This document shows, in pieces, positions 1 to 9,076 of a stretch of 64,000 nt of DNA. Each line of letters opens with the position of its first letter. Position 1 is the first letter of the stretch. The position numbers and the translations under genes were made by a program. The notes under the pieces are model-generated. The model was not told where the DNA came from and did no database searches. It saw only the letters and a list, made by a program, of their open reading frames with translations. The DNA comes from an uncultured Emergencia sp. (GTDB lineage: Bacteria > Bacillota > Clostridia > Peptostreptococcales > Anaerovoracaceae). The stretch spans positions 11,859 to 75,858 of the forward strand of contig CALLDR010000038.1 of the NCBI GenBank assembly GCA_937997955.1. The letters run 5' to 3'.

Positions 1-41
1 GCAGATGAGATATAATTGGAAGTGTAAAGAGGAAATGGGAG

Positions 42-272
42 ATGAGAAAGGTGAGAGGTAACGGGAAAATTGCATCTATATCGCTGGGGGTATTCATGGC
101 CAGCGGGGTATTGGGACTCGTCGCTCTGATGACCTGGGGATTTGGAGCATCAGGCGAAGCAGGGACGGCAGAGGCGGAGGTCTCCTTCCTTCTTCCTGCG
201 CTCTGCATCATACTGGGGATCATGGTCATATCCATGATAGTCATGCTCTTCGCTTTGCCAAAGCGCAGATAA
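42..272 (+). CDS. small two-helix membrane protein, function unknown
   Basis: A 76-residue protein with two hydrophobic segments (about residues 12-33 and 48-70), separated by a short polar, Glu-containing loop, and a basic C-terminal tail (PKRR). The start is supported by AAGAGGA at 27-33, eight bases upstream, and a TATAAT -10 element at 11-16; the matching -35 would lie outside the window. No domain is recognised. The gene stands alone and is followed by an intrinsic terminator. A GCAGATAAG motif containing the stop codon is repeated downstream at 287 and, shortened, at 302. Confidence 0.6.
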   Translation: MRKVRGNGKIASISLGVFMASGVLGLVALMTWGFGASGEAGTAEAEVSFLLPALCIILGIMVISMIVMLFALPKRR

Positions 273-314
273 GACAAGCGGCTAAGGCAGATAAGAGCGG
301 ACAGATAAGAAAAG

Positions 315-363
315 AAACGGTTCTGAACGGGCGCTGATATGCCCAGGCAGAGCCGTTTTTTTT
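315..363 (+). terminator. intrinsic terminator
   Basis: AAACGGTTCTG (315-325) pairs with CAGAGCCGTTT (348-358) with one G-U pair, and a run of Ts follows. It ends the small membrane protein transcript. Confidence 0.85.
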
Positions 364-480
364 GCGGTAAAGGCGGATAGGAGAAAACCTTTGATCCTTC
401 TGATTCCCTTTCCGATTACCCGGCCAATTACAAAAAAGCCCTAAAAAGCTACAAAAAAATACTAAAAATCGACAAGGGGG

Positions 481-510
481 TTGACAACGGTTTGCTCGAG
501 GGAGTATACT
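481..510 (+). promoter_or_regulatory. sigma-A-type promoter
   Basis: TTGACA at 481-486, an 18-bp spacer and TATACT at 505-510 upstream of the Rpn/PF12784 gene. The surrounding 364-650 interval holds no other gene that I can support. Confidence 0.7.
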
Positions 511-650
511 CTGGCCACGATCGTGAGTGGAAGATTCTGTGAGCTTATACAGTTTCTGCGACGGGGATGGCCATCACCATGCATGCAGACGGAATAAATA
601 TCCGTATTGACGGTCTGCTCCCGTCCGCTGTATAATTAAAGGAGAAAGCA

Positions 651-1652
651 TTGGAGACAAAATCAAAAGAGAGAGAAGCGACTGCCCTGTCAAGGACCGT
701 CCGGGCTGCCGAGAGCAAAGCGGGCTATGATGCGGCCTGCAAGCGCATCCTGGCACAGAAGAGCATCCTTGCCCGCATCATGAAGGAGTGTGTGCCGGAG
801 TACAGGGACTGCAGCCTTGAGGATATCGAGAACAAATATATCGAAGGAGACCCTCAGATTGGACAGGTGGCTGTGCTGCCGGATGAGACCAATACAGGGG
901 ATGCGGTGCGGCAGCAGGGTTTACCTGTCATCCATGGAGAAGGAACGGAGGACTGCTCAATATCAGAGGGGACCGTGGTATACGATGTCCGGTTTCGTGC
1001 TGTTGCGCCCAAAGACGGAGCCTTCATTACGCTGCTGCTCAACGCAGAGGGGCAGAAGGACTACACGCCTGGCTATCCGCTGCCAAAGCGGGGCATCTAT
1101 TACTGCAGCCGGATGATATCGTCGCAGTACGGGACAGAGTTCGACCGGGGTCACTATGAGCGGCTGAAGAAGGTCTACAGCATCTGGATTTGTCTGGACC
1201 CGCCTAAATACCGTCAGAACATGATCACCCGGTATGAGATCCACGAAGTAAACATGATAGGGAACGCGCAGGAGCCGCGGGAAAACTACGATCTGCTGTC
1301 GCTGATCATGGTGAGGCTTGGAGAAGCGGAGGAGAGCAGCAACCGGACGCTGCAGATGCTGGATGTGCTGTTTTCGCAGGAACGGCAGGAGAGAAAAAGA
1401 GAGAGACTGGAAACAGAGTTTGGCCTGCCTATGACGCAGGAACTGGAAAAGGAGGTATCGCAAATGTGCAATTTCAGCGATGTTGTAGAGCAGAGGGGCA
1501 TCGAGAAAGGCCTTGAACGAGGTCTTGAGCAGGGCCGCAGAGAGGCAGAACAGGAAATGGCCCGCAGGATGGCGGAGAACGGGCTGTCTGTGGAGATGAT
1601 CTGCCGTTGTACCAGTTTTTCTGAATCCGAGGTGAAAGAACTGGTTAAGTAA
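651..1652 (+). CDS. Rpn/PF12784-type PD-(D/E)XK nuclease family protein
   Basis: A 333-residue protein starting at TTG, with a good AAAGGAGA site at 638-645; no nearer ATG is plausible. The central part resembles the PF12784 'PD-(D/E)XK nuclease family transposase' group common in gut Clostridia: YDVRF around residue 110, an NAEGQKD segment as the likely active-site region, and YPLPKRGIYYCSRMIS after it. The C-terminus is a charged helical stretch (EKGLERGLEQGRREAEQEM) typical of this family. Members are linked to recombination-promoting nucleases, but actual mobilisation is unproven. It stands alone, with no terminal repeats visible, so it is not called an insertion sequence. Confidence 0.7.
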   Translation: METKSKEREATALSRTVRAAESKAGYDAACKRILAQKSILARIMKECVPEYRDCSLEDIENKYIEGDPQIGQVAVLPDETNTGDAVRQQGLPVIHGEGTEDCSISEGTVVYDVRFRAVAPKDGAFITLLLNAEGQKDYTPGYPLPKRGIYYCSRMISSQYGTEFDRGHYERLKKVYSIWICLDPPKYRQNMITRYEIHEVNMIGNAQEPRENYDLLSLIMVRLGEAEESSNRTLQMLDVLFSQERQERKRERLETEFGLPMTQELEKEVSQMCNFSDVVEQRGIEKGLERGLEQGRREAEQEMARRMAENGLSVEMICRCTSFSESEVKELVK

Positions 1653-1676
1653 GGGGATTTGATTTACTGCCGATCC

Positions 1677-1722
1677 GGCCGGAGGGTTCCATTTTACGAA
1701 AATACCTTCCGGCCTTACTTTT
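1677..1722 (+). terminator. possible weak terminator
   Basis: GGCCGGAGGG (1677-1686) pairs with CCTTCCGGCC (1705-1714) with one G-U pair; the T-tract after it is interrupted (TTACTTTTTG). Confidence 0.45.
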
Positions 1723-1819
1723 TGCGGCAAAGGGAAACCTGTGTTCGCCTTCTCCTTGTGCAGCGGGTTTTCCGGTGATATAATGAAACCAGTGAATACG
1801 CGGACAGGAGGGATTTCAT

Positions 1820-3187
1820 ATGGAACAGCTGACCTTTTTTGACGACAGAGCGGAGAACGCGCCGCTGGCCAGCCGGCTCAGACCGGAGACATTAGATGAG
1901 TTTGTGGGGCAGGAGCATTTGATCGGTGAGGGAAAGATCCTGCGCATGCTGATCGAAAGAGATCAGATATCCTCCATGATCTTCTGGGGGCCGCCGGGCG
2001 TGGGAAAGACGACGCTGGCGCGGATCATCGCGAAGAAGACCCGGTCCAATTTCATAGAGTTCAGCGCGGTGACCAGCGGCATCAAGGAGATCAAAGCGGT
2101 CATGCAGGATGCGGAGGAAGCCCGGCACATGGGCGTGAGGACGCTGCTCTTTGCGGACGAGATCCATCGGTTTAACAAGGCCCAGCAAGATGCCTTTCTG
2201 CCTTTTGTGGAGAAAGGCAGCATCATTTTGGTGGGAGCTACTACGGAAAATCCGTCCTTTGAGATCAATTCAGCCCTTTTGTCCCGGTGCAAGGTTTTCG
2301 TCATGAAGGCGCTTTCGGAGGAGGATCTGGCGGTGATGCTGCGCCGCGGGATCGAAAGTCCGAAGGGATTCGGGCAGATGGACGTCGATATCTGCCCGGA
2401 GCACCTTGCCTCCATCGCGAGATTTGCCAACGGAGATGCCAGAACAGCGCTGAACACGTTGGAAATGGCTGTCCTGAACGGACGCCTTGACGATAAGGGG
2501 ACCGTCCATGTAGATGACGAGGTGCTGGCGCAGTGCATGAACCGCAGGTCTTTGCTGTACGACAAAAGTGGCGAGGAGCATTACAATTTAATCTCGGCGC
2601 TGCATAAATCCATGCGCAACAGCGACCCAGACGGGGCGGTCTATTGGCTCTGCCGCATGCTGGACGGCGGTGAGGACCCGCTGTATATCGCCCGCAGATT
2701 GGTACGGTTTGCCAGTGAGGACGTGGGAATGGCCGATTCCCAGGCCCTGCAGGTGGCTGTGGCGGCTTATCAGGCCTGCCACTTTCTGGGTATGCCGGAG
2801 TGTGACGTCCACCTGACTCACGCAGCAGTGTATTTGTCCATGGCGGCAAAGTCCAACGCGCTCTACCTGGCCTGCGAGGAATGTAAAAGAGATGTGAAAA
2901 ATATGCCGGCGGAGCCTGTACCCCTGCATTTATGCAACGCCCCCACGGCTTTGATGAAGGAGCTGGACTATGGAAAAGGATATCAGTACGCCCATGATAC
3001 GGAGGAAAAACTTACCGATATGACCTGTCTGCCGGAGGCCCTGGCCGGCAGGGAATACTACAGGCCGACCTCCCAGGGCAGGGAAAAGCTGGTGAAAGAG
3101 CGGCTGGCCCAGATTAAAGAGTGGAAAGCAGAGAGGAACTGTGATAGAATGAAGATGAGTTTTACACAGGAGAAGAAAAATGAATGA
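1820..3187 (+). CDS. rarA: replication-associated recombination protein A (AAA+ ATPase)
   Basis: A 455-residue MgsA/WRNIP1-family clamp-loader-like ATPase that acts at stalled replication forks. Visible motifs are the N-terminal RPETLDEFVGQ box, Walker A GPPGVGKTT (residues 57-65), Walker B LLFADEIHRFN (about 109-119), a sensor region (GATTENPSFE), and the C-terminal helical half (HKSMRNSDPDGAVYWLCRML) typical of RarA. Length matches the family. ATG 1820 follows an AGGAGGG site. The 3' end overlaps the next gene by 8 bp, so the two are probably co-transcribed. Confidence 0.95.
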   Translation: MEQLTFFDDRAENAPLASRLRPETLDEFVGQEHLIGEGKILRMLIERDQISSMIFWGPPGVGKTTLARIIAKKTRSNFIEFSAVTSGIKEIKAVMQDAEEARHMGVRTLLFADEIHRFNKAQQDAFLPFVEKGSIILVGATTENPSFEINSALLSRCKVFVMKALSEEDLAVMLRRGIESPKGFGQMDVDICPEHLASIARFANGDARTALNTLEMAVLNGRLDDKGTVHVDDEVLAQCMNRRSLLYDKSGEEHYNLISALHKSMRNSDPDGAVYWLCRMLDGGEDPLYIARRLVRFASEDVGMADSQALQVAVAAYQACHFLGMPECDVHLTHAAVYLSMAAKSNALYLACEECKRDVKNMPAEPVPLHLCNAPTALMKELDYGKGYQYAHDTEEKLTDMTCLPEALAGREYYRPTSQGREKLVKERLAQIKEWKAERNCDRMKMSFTQEKKNE

Positions 3188-5801
3188 ATTCTATACCGAA
3201 AAAGAAATGGAACTGATAGAGAAGTACATAGAAGATACATATGGACCCTTTAACAGTGTACTCCACGAGATCGCGTCGCCGGATATTCATGTGGACATCT
3301 GCGTGATCGAGCCTACGCCGGAGAGAAACTATTACACGCTGGTAACCATGGGAATGGGCGCGCACCGGATGAACGTGCCCCAGGAGCTCGCCGACATGCA
3401 CCTGGAACGGGCGGAACTGGCTGTCTCTCTGCCGCCGGACTGGAAGCTGGACAGCGGCGAGGAGCGATGGTACTGGCCTGTCCGCTGGCTGAAGCTTCTG
3501 GCCAGGCTGCCCATCGAAGAGGATTCCTGGCTGGGCTGGGGCCACACCATATCCAATCCGGGCCAGCTGCCTTTTGCAGAGAATACCGGTTTCTCCGGGC
3601 TGATCCTTTTGACGCCGCCTGCTGAGGCTGGTCAAAGGACCGTGTGCCGGCTGCCCGACGGGGACGAGGTCAACTTTTACGACATGGTGCCGCTGTACAG
3701 GGAGGAACTGGACTACAAGATATCGGCCAGCGCCGAAGAGCTGCTGGACTTATTTGTCAGGGATTCTGAAGAGATCTGCCTGATGCCGCTGGACCTGGGA
3801 CGGAAAAACGTCTGCCTGTCGCGGCAGAAGCAGTACGCCATCAAAGCGGAGGACATGAGGCAGCTGCTGCCGGAGTGGCTGGGGCCGGAAGGCTGTCTCG
3901 CCACGGACAGGATCACGGTAGACGGCATGCCGGTGGGCTACTGCTACAGAGAGGAGCCGGAGGAGTCATGCCGGGACTGGGACAGCGGATGGCGTTTTAC
4001 GGCCGGGGACGAAAGCGACGAATACATCAATGATCCGGAGAATTCCGGCATCTATGCCCTCAATACCGTCTGCAACTACGACATGGAGATCATACCGCTG
4101 CTGCGTTCACCGTACGGGACAGCTTTTGAGAGAGACGAGGACGGCAGGCTGCAGCGTATCTGGGAGATGGAGGAGGAGCAGGAGCCCGCGGCAAAGGAGT
4201 CTTTGCTGGGCCCGGCGGATATTCAGCGCCTGGAGGAATACTGCGGCGACATCGACGGGTATTTTGGCCGCATGGCCGCCTATCTGGACGAGTTCATAGA
4301 GACGGGCATCCGGGAGGGACGCTTTACCCAGAGGGAGGCCAGGGAGGATCTGGAGATCGCTCTGTGGTATTCCTACGCGTATAACAACCTGGACGAGTAC
4401 AGGTGGTATTACATGGCCGCGCAGTGGATGCCGTATTCGGAGAAATATGCCCGGGGCTGCGGAACATGGTACTATCGGTATTCTGCCGCTCTGACCTATT
4501 GCGGGCGTCTGGATGAAGCGCTGGAATACGCGGAAAAGGGAGCTGTGGAAGAGCCCGGCTATCCTTGGATCTGGCTGCAGCTGGGAAAACTGCGCAGCCA
4601 CTTTGGGGACAGGGAAGGCGCGCTGGAGGCTGCACGCCGGGGCCTCGCCCTGGAACCGGAGGATTACGAGTTTTTGACCCTGCAGCAGGAGATTCTGGAA
4701 GGCAGATCCCTGGAGGAGATGGAGTTTCATTATATTGACGCGGAGGCGGACCAGGAGCTTCAAGATGGTGACGATTTCGAGACCATGTCCAAAAAGGCGG
4801 CCATCAGCGGCATCGTTCTGCACCCGGAAGGGCTGGAACGCTTTAAGGCCCTCTTTGAGCCGGAGAACTGGGAGGCGGACGCGCCGTACTGCAGCTTTAA
4901 CTTTAACGGCGGCGGCAGAATGCTGGAAGTCGTATTCTGCATGAACCAGGCGGCGCTGTCCAAGCTGGATTTTGACTGGCTGGTGCAGTGCAGAGAAAAG
5001 CTTTCTTCAAAGCTTTGGGGACAGCGGTACAGCGCCGGTCTGGAGTATGAGCTGCGGGCGGCCATCATCTATTGGGATCGCTCCATGGAGCTGATCTACG
5101 AGAACGAGGAGCGGGGACAGACGCTGCGCGTTGCGGTCAGCCCCGGCGGCGAGGAGCAGGAGATCGCGGACGATTACGAGGAGCAGGGCGGCGCTGATGA
5201 CGGGTTTCCGTCCATGGTGAAGCTGTACCTGCAGGATGGAGGCACGCTGCGTTATGCTGAGGTCTGGGTCGACGGCGATGTCGTTACGGAGCACACCGGC
5301 GTCTGCGGCGAAACCGGAGAGGTCACAGAGTGCCAGATCGACGGCGCGGACGGCTGGCAGGAGTACCTGACCGGATTTTTGAAGTGCTATTATGAGCAGG
5401 GCTACGACCAGTGGCCGGAGGAAGAGCTTTGCTGGATGGTGGTCCAGTTTCCTGTGGCGCCGGTGGAGCTGCAGAGAGGAGCTGCGCCGAACCTGGAACC
5501 GGCAGATGAAGCGCTGCGGGAGGCGGCGGAGATCGCTGTCAACGAAGGGCTCGGATGGACGGGCCTGGGCATGGCGGACGGCTGGGAAGTCGGCCGGAGG
5601 CTGGACGACGCCGACTGCTTCGTTTTGAACCTCTACTGCGTAGCTGTGGACGGAGAGCTGGCCTTGACCGCGCTGCGGGAGGCTCTGGAAGCGGAGGCGG
5701 ACGTGGACTGCAGCCATATGAAGATCGCCGTAAAGGATCCGGGGGCGGAGGATTACCAACTGGCCTACAGCGCCGACGGAAGCGGCGGATTTTCGCTGTA
5801 A
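3180..5801 (+). CDS. large SUFU-domain protein with TPR-like and unknown C-terminal regions
   Basis: An 873-residue protein. Residues 1-190 match the bacterial suppressor-of-fused (SUFU) fold: opening YIEDTYGPFNSVLHEI, MGMGAHRMNVP, and a WYWPVRWLKLLARLP block followed by GWGHTISNPG. Residues about 340-500 contain TPR-like helix pairs (ALTYCGRLDEALEYAEKG; REGALEAARRGLALEPED). The acidic C-terminal 350 residues are not recognised. No signal peptide or membrane segment is seen, so it is probably cytosolic. SUFU proteins in bacteria often serve as immunity or adaptor proteins, but no toxin lies beside it here. The start is set by AGGAGAAG at 3168-3175, inside rarA. Confidence 0.75.
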   Translation: MNEFYTEKEMELIEKYIEDTYGPFNSVLHEIASPDIHVDICVIEPTPERNYYTLVTMGMGAHRMNVPQELADMHLERAELAVSLPPDWKLDSGEERWYWPVRWLKLLARLPIEEDSWLGWGHTISNPGQLPFAENTGFSGLILLTPPAEAGQRTVCRLPDGDEVNFYDMVPLYREELDYKISASAEELLDLFVRDSEEICLMPLDLGRKNVCLSRQKQYAIKAEDMRQLLPEWLGPEGCLATDRITVDGMPVGYCYREEPEESCRDWDSGWRFTAGDESDEYINDPENSGIYALNTVCNYDMEIIPLLRSPYGTAFERDEDGRLQRIWEMEEEQEPAAKESLLGPADIQRLEEYCGDIDGYFGRMAAYLDEFIETGIREGRFTQREAREDLEIALWYSYAYNNLDEYRWYYMAAQWMPYSEKYARGCGTWYYRYSAALTYCGRLDEALEYAEKGAVEEPGYPWIWLQLGKLRSHFGDREGALEAARRGLALEPEDYEFLTLQQEILEGRSLEEMEFHYIDAEADQELQDGDDFETMSKKAAISGIVLHPEGLERFKALFEPENWEADAPYCSFNFNGGGRMLEVVFCMNQAALSKLDFDWLVQCREKLSSKLWGQRYSAGLEYELRAAIIYWDRSMELIYENEERGQTLRVAVSPGGEEQEIADDYEEQGGADDGFPSMVKLYLQDGGTLRYAEVWVDGDVVTEHTGVCGETGEVTECQIDGADGWQEYLTGFLKCYYEQGYDQWPEEELCWMVVQFPVAPVELQRGAAPNLEPADEALREAAEIAVNEGLGWTGLGMADGWEVGRRLDDADCFVLNLYCVAVDGELALTALREALEAEADVDCSHMKIAVKDPGAEDYQLAYSADGSGGFSL

Positions 5802-5817
5802 ACATCTGCAGTAAACA

Positions 5818-5839
5818 GAGGAACAGAAGAGGAACAGAA
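5818..5839 (+). repeat. 11-bp tandem duplication after stop codon
   Basis: GAGGAACAGAA occurs twice in exact tandem (5818-5828, 5829-5839), 17 bp after the SUFU gene stop. Confidence 0.85.
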
Positions 5840-5893
5840 ATTGTAAGACGGCAAACAGAAGCCGCAGACAGAACGAACAAAAGGAGTATAACG

Positions 5894-6568
5894 ATGAAAC
5901 CAAATGTCAACAGTATAGAGCTTGCGGAAGCTGTTTCCGTGCAGGATATGAGGAGCAGCGACGCGTATACCATCGCAAATTTTGTGTCCGGCAGAGAGCT
6001 GATGTACCGCGCCGCCATGGGCGTTTACAATGCGGTGGCATGGGAGAATAAGAAGATCGCGATCATTTCGGGCAGCGGCAACAACGGCGGCGACGGATAC
6101 GCCCTCGCCGGTATTCTGGCGGAGAAGGGGATCTGCCCGACGGTACTGCGGACCTCGCTGAAGCTGTCAGAGGACGGAGCGTATTATTTTGAAGACTGTA
6201 TCCGACGGGGGATTCCGGTAGAGTCTTTTTCGGAAGACACGGATCTGAGCGGTTTTGATATTCTGGTGGACTGTATTCTGGGAACCGGCTTTGACGGTGT
6301 GCCGAGGGGCGCCGCGGCGAAGGCGATACAGAAGATCAACGAGGAAAACGCCTATGTGGTCAGCGTGGACATCAACAGCGGCATGAACGGGGATACAGGA
6401 GAAGCAGAGCTTGCCGTCAGATCGGATAAAACCGTATCCATTGGCTTTTATAAGACAGGACATTTTCTGGGAAAGGCTTCGGAATACATCGGGGATCTGG
6501 TCAACGCGGAGATCGGCATCGTATATCACCCGTTATCCCTTACGGAGGGCCTGGATGAAGAGGCCTAA
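5894..6568 (+). CDS. nnrE: NAD(P)H-hydrate epimerase (YjeF N-terminal domain)
   Basis: A 224-residue protein that interconverts R and S forms of damaged hydrated NAD(P)H. The signature SGSGNNGGDGYA spans residues 60-71; DILVDCILGTG and VSVDINSGMNGDTG follow as expected for the Rossmann-like YjeF_N fold. The reading frame is open further upstream, but AAGGAG at 5881-5886 and the domain start fix ATG 5894. The usual C-terminal dehydratase (NnrD/CARKD) domain is absent, so the dehydratase must be encoded elsewhere or be missing. It sits between the SUFU gene and an EamA exporter in the same direction. Confidence 0.88.
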   Translation: MKPNVNSIELAEAVSVQDMRSSDAYTIANFVSGRELMYRAAMGVYNAVAWENKKIAIISGSGNNGGDGYALAGILAEKGICPTVLRTSLKLSEDGAYYFEDCIRRGIPVESFSEDTDLSGFDILVDCILGTGFDGVPRGAAAKAIQKINEENAYVVSVDINSGMNGDTGEAELAVRSDKTVSIGFYKTGHFLGKASEYIGDLVNAEIGIVYHPLSLTEGLDEEA

Positions 6569-6623
6569 GTCTTGAGAAATATGTAGCAGAGAACGTTGAA
6601 AGAAAAGGAGATTATTAGCTGTA

Positions 6624-7526
6624 ATGAAACGAATTGTCGTCACTTTTCCCACCCTTGCCGGTATCATGTGGGGCGCTACCGGTGTGTTTACCAGAGTTCT
6701 GAACGAATACGGAATGAACAATGCGACCATATTGGAGACGAGAATGCTGCTGGGTACGGTGATCCTGGCTGTGGGGTGCCTTTTGGCGAATCCGGCCCTT
6801 TTGAAGATACGGAAGAAGGATATCTGGGTCTTTGTTGGCGGCAGCGTGCTGGGAAATTTCGGCCTCAGCTATTTTTACACGGAGGCTATCAATCAGCTGA
6901 GCATGGCCTTTGCCGCGGTTTTGCTGTGCACCTTCCCGGTGTTCGTCATGCTGCTGTCCGCTGTACTGTTCCGAGAAAGGATCACGGCGAAAAAGCTGGG
7001 CTGCATGGCGCTGGCCTTTGTGGGCTGTGTCTTTGTCAGCGGACTTCTGGAAGGGGACGCCGCCATGGACTGGTCGTTGTTCGGTGTGGCCATCGGGATT
7101 CTGGCCGCCTTCTGCTACGCGCTGTTCAGTATCTTTTCTAAAGTTGCCAAGGAGCGGGATTACAGCTCTATTACCATCACCTTTTACTTCATGATGCTGA
7201 TCACCATTCTCCTGGCGCCGATGACCGACTGGAAGCTGATGGCGGATTATGTGATGGAGGCGCCGGTTGGAAACGGGCTGTTCCTGTTGGGACACAGCCT
7301 TTGCGCCGCGGTGGTGCCGTATGTGATCTATACCTTTGCTCTGGCCTATATGGACGCGGGAAAGGCCTCTGTATTGGCGACTTCTGAGCCGGTAGCCGCC
7401 ATGCTTTTCGGTTATCTGCTGTTTTCTGAGGTGCCGACTGCACTGATGCTGCTGGGCATGGTGCTGACCATCGGGGCGATCATCATATTGAGCCTGCCGG
7501 AGAAGGACAGACGGAAGACGTTGTAA
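6624..7526 (+). CDS. EamA/DMT-family transporter
   Basis: A 300-residue, ten-helix drug/metabolite transporter with two EamA repeats: the first from TFPTLAGIMWGATGVFTRVL, the second from DWSLFGVAIGILAAFCYALF. Glycines and prolines are spaced as in RhaT/YdcZ-like exporters (a TSEPVAAMLFGYLLFSEVPT motif closes the second repeat). Substrate cannot be inferred. Start ATG 6624 follows AAAGGAG about 15 bases upstream. A terminator shared with the convergent antiporter gene follows. Confidence 0.88.
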   Translation: MKRIVVTFPTLAGIMWGATGVFTRVLNEYGMNNATILETRMLLGTVILAVGCLLANPALLKIRKKDIWVFVGGSVLGNFGLSYFYTEAINQLSMAFAAVLLCTFPVFVMLLSAVLFRERITAKKLGCMALAFVGCVFVSGLLEGDAAMDWSLFGVAIGILAAFCYALFSIFSKVAKERDYSSITITFYFMMLITILLAPMTDWKLMADYVMEAPVGNGLFLLGHSLCAAVVPYVIYTFALAYMDAGKASVLATSEPVAAMLFGYLLFSEVPTALMLLGMVLTIGAIIILSLPEKDRRKTL

Positions 7527-7540
7527 TGAACTTTTTCACA

Positions 7541-7597
7541 AAAAAGCACAGGACCCTGCTGTGGCGGGCGGGGCTCTGTGCTTTTGCTTGTTTTTAC
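7541..7597 (+). terminator. intrinsic terminator between convergent genes
   Basis: AAAAAGCACAG (7541-7551) pairs with CTGTGCTTTT (7575-7584), followed by a T-rich tract. The A-rich 5' arm makes it usable in both directions. Confidence 0.85.
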
Positions 7598-7676
7598 TTT
7601 TTGCCTTTTACTTTTGCAGTTTGTGGGCTTGTGCCTTTGTGTTTTTGCGGTTTTGCTGTTACGGCAGGCTGCCCGG

Positions 7677-8969
7677 TTATTTTGCCCGTGTTCTCTGCGG
7701 AAGCAGGATGCTGACGATGCCGCAGACTGCCATCAGATACGGATAGAACAGGTATGGCATGATATCAAAGGACGTCAGGTCGGTTAAAGTCGCCGCGGAA
7801 AGCAGCTGCGCGCCGTAAGGGATGATTCCCTGGAATACAGACGCGAACATGTCCAGCAGAGAGGCGCTGCGGGAAGGTTCGATGCCGTAGTCGTCGCTGA
7901 TTTCCTTTGCGATAGGACCCGCGATGACGATGGCGACCGTATTGTTGGCCGTGGCCGCGTCGACCAGCGAGATCAGGGCGGCGATGCCGAATTCAGCGCC
8001 TCTGTAGGTGTTCACCCGGCTGTGGATCTTTTCAAGAATGAAGGCGAACCCGCCGTTTTCCTTGACCAGGGCGCTGATGGACGCTACCAGAATGGAGATG
8101 ACGGTGATATCGTACATGCCTGTAACTCCGGTGCCGATGGATGTGAACACGTTGGAGAACGCCAGCGTGCCGGTAAACAGTCCTACGATGACCGACAGTA
8201 CGGTGCCGCTGATCAGGACGACGAACACGTTGATGCCGATGAGGGCCGTGATCAGGACCAGAATATACGGAATGACCTGGAGAATGTTGTAGTCCAGCTG
8301 CTGTTCCAGGTTAAATTCCTTCCCCGCCGTCAGGAACAGCAGGATGATGACCGTGACGATGGCCGCAGGCAGGACGATGAAAAAGTTCCTCTTGAACTTG
8401 TCCTTCATTTCACAGCCCTGGGTTCTGACCGCCGCGATGGTGGTGTCGGAGATCATGGACAGGTTATCGCCGAACATGGCGCCGGAAACCACCGCGCCGA
8501 TGCAGATGGCCATAGCGAAGCCGGTTTTTTCGGAGATGCCTACGGCGATAGGGGCCAGGGCCGCGATGGTGCCCATGGATGTACCCATGGAGATGGAAAT
8601 GAAACAGCCTATGACAAAAAGGCCGATGACCGCAACGCTGGGCGGCAGCAGGGACAGGCCCAGATTGACGGTGCTGCTTACGCCGCCCGCGGCGGATACC
8701 GCGCCGGAGAAGGCGCCTGCCGCGAGAAAGATCAGGCACATGGTGATGATGTTGTCATCGCCTACGCCTCTGGCTACGATGGACAGCTTTTCGCTGAAGG
8801 TTTTGCCCCTCGTCTGAAAGAAGGCAACGGCCAGGGCGATGAGGAAGCCGACGACGGCCGGCATGGTGTAAAAGTCGTTCAGCAAGATGCCTGTCCCAAG
8901 GAACAGGATCAGAAAGACCAGGATGGGAAGAAGGGCCCAGCCGTTCGCTTTGATGTTTGGTTCGTTCAT
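7677..8969 (-). CDS. NhaC-family Na+/H+ antiporter
   Basis: A 430-residue polytopic membrane protein. FISISMGTSMGTIAALAPIA and GAVVSGAMFGDNLSMISDTT are the conserved NhaC-family transport segments (about residues 135-185), and LVDAATANNTVAIVIAGPIA lies in the second half. These proteins exchange Na+ (some exchange dicarboxylates or amino acids) for protons across the membrane. Minus-strand ATG at 8969 is preceded by GGAGAG. It is transcribed alone, because a terminator separates it from the PHP gene upstream. Confidence 0.85.
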   Translation of the reverse strand: MNEPNIKANGWALLPILVFLILFLGTGILLNDFYTMPAVVGFLIALAVAFFQTRGKTFSEKLSIVARGVGDDNIITMCLIFLAAGAFSGAVSAAGGVSSTVNLGLSLLPPSVAVIGLFVIGCFISISMGTSMGTIAALAPIAVGISEKTGFAMAICIGAVVSGAMFGDNLSMISDTTIAAVRTQGCEMKDKFKRNFFIVLPAAIVTVIILLFLTAGKEFNLEQQLDYNILQVIPYILVLITALIGINVFVVLISGTVLSVIVGLFTGTLAFSNVFTSIGTGVTGMYDITVISILVASISALVKENGGFAFILEKIHSRVNTYRGAEFGIAALISLVDAATANNTVAIVIAGPIAKEISDDYGIEPSRSASLLDMFASVFQGIIPYGAQLLSAATLTDLTSFDIMPYLFYPYLMAVCGIVSILLPQRTRAK

Positions 8970-9000
8970 AACGTTTCTCTCCTAAAAAATAAATAATTTC

Positions 9001-9037
9001 CTAAAAAAAGCCCGACCTTTGATGACAAAAGTCGAGC
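9001..9037 (-). terminator. intrinsic terminator (minus strand)
   Basis: Read on the minus strand, GCTCGAC and GTCGGGC flank an inner TTTTG/CAAAG pairing and are followed by seven Ts. It ends the PHP gene transcript before the antiporter gene. Confidence 0.75.
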
Positions 9038-9076
9038 AGATTACCATCACTTTGTAATATTTATTTTACCAAATAA

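Noticed and set aside
651..1652. Complete insertion sequence around the PF12784 gene
   Set aside because: No terminal inverted repeats or target-site duplication found, and family members are frequently stand-alone nucleases.
5555..5893. N-terminal extension of the NAD(P)H-hydrate epimerase
   Set aside because: The extension is antisense-like Gly/Arg-rich sequence overlapping the SUFU gene; AAGGAG supports ATG 5894.
8022..8996. 324-codon plus-strand open frame over the NhaC gene
   Set aside because: Asp/Gly/Gln-rich shadow of a GC-rich transporter gene with no ribosome site.
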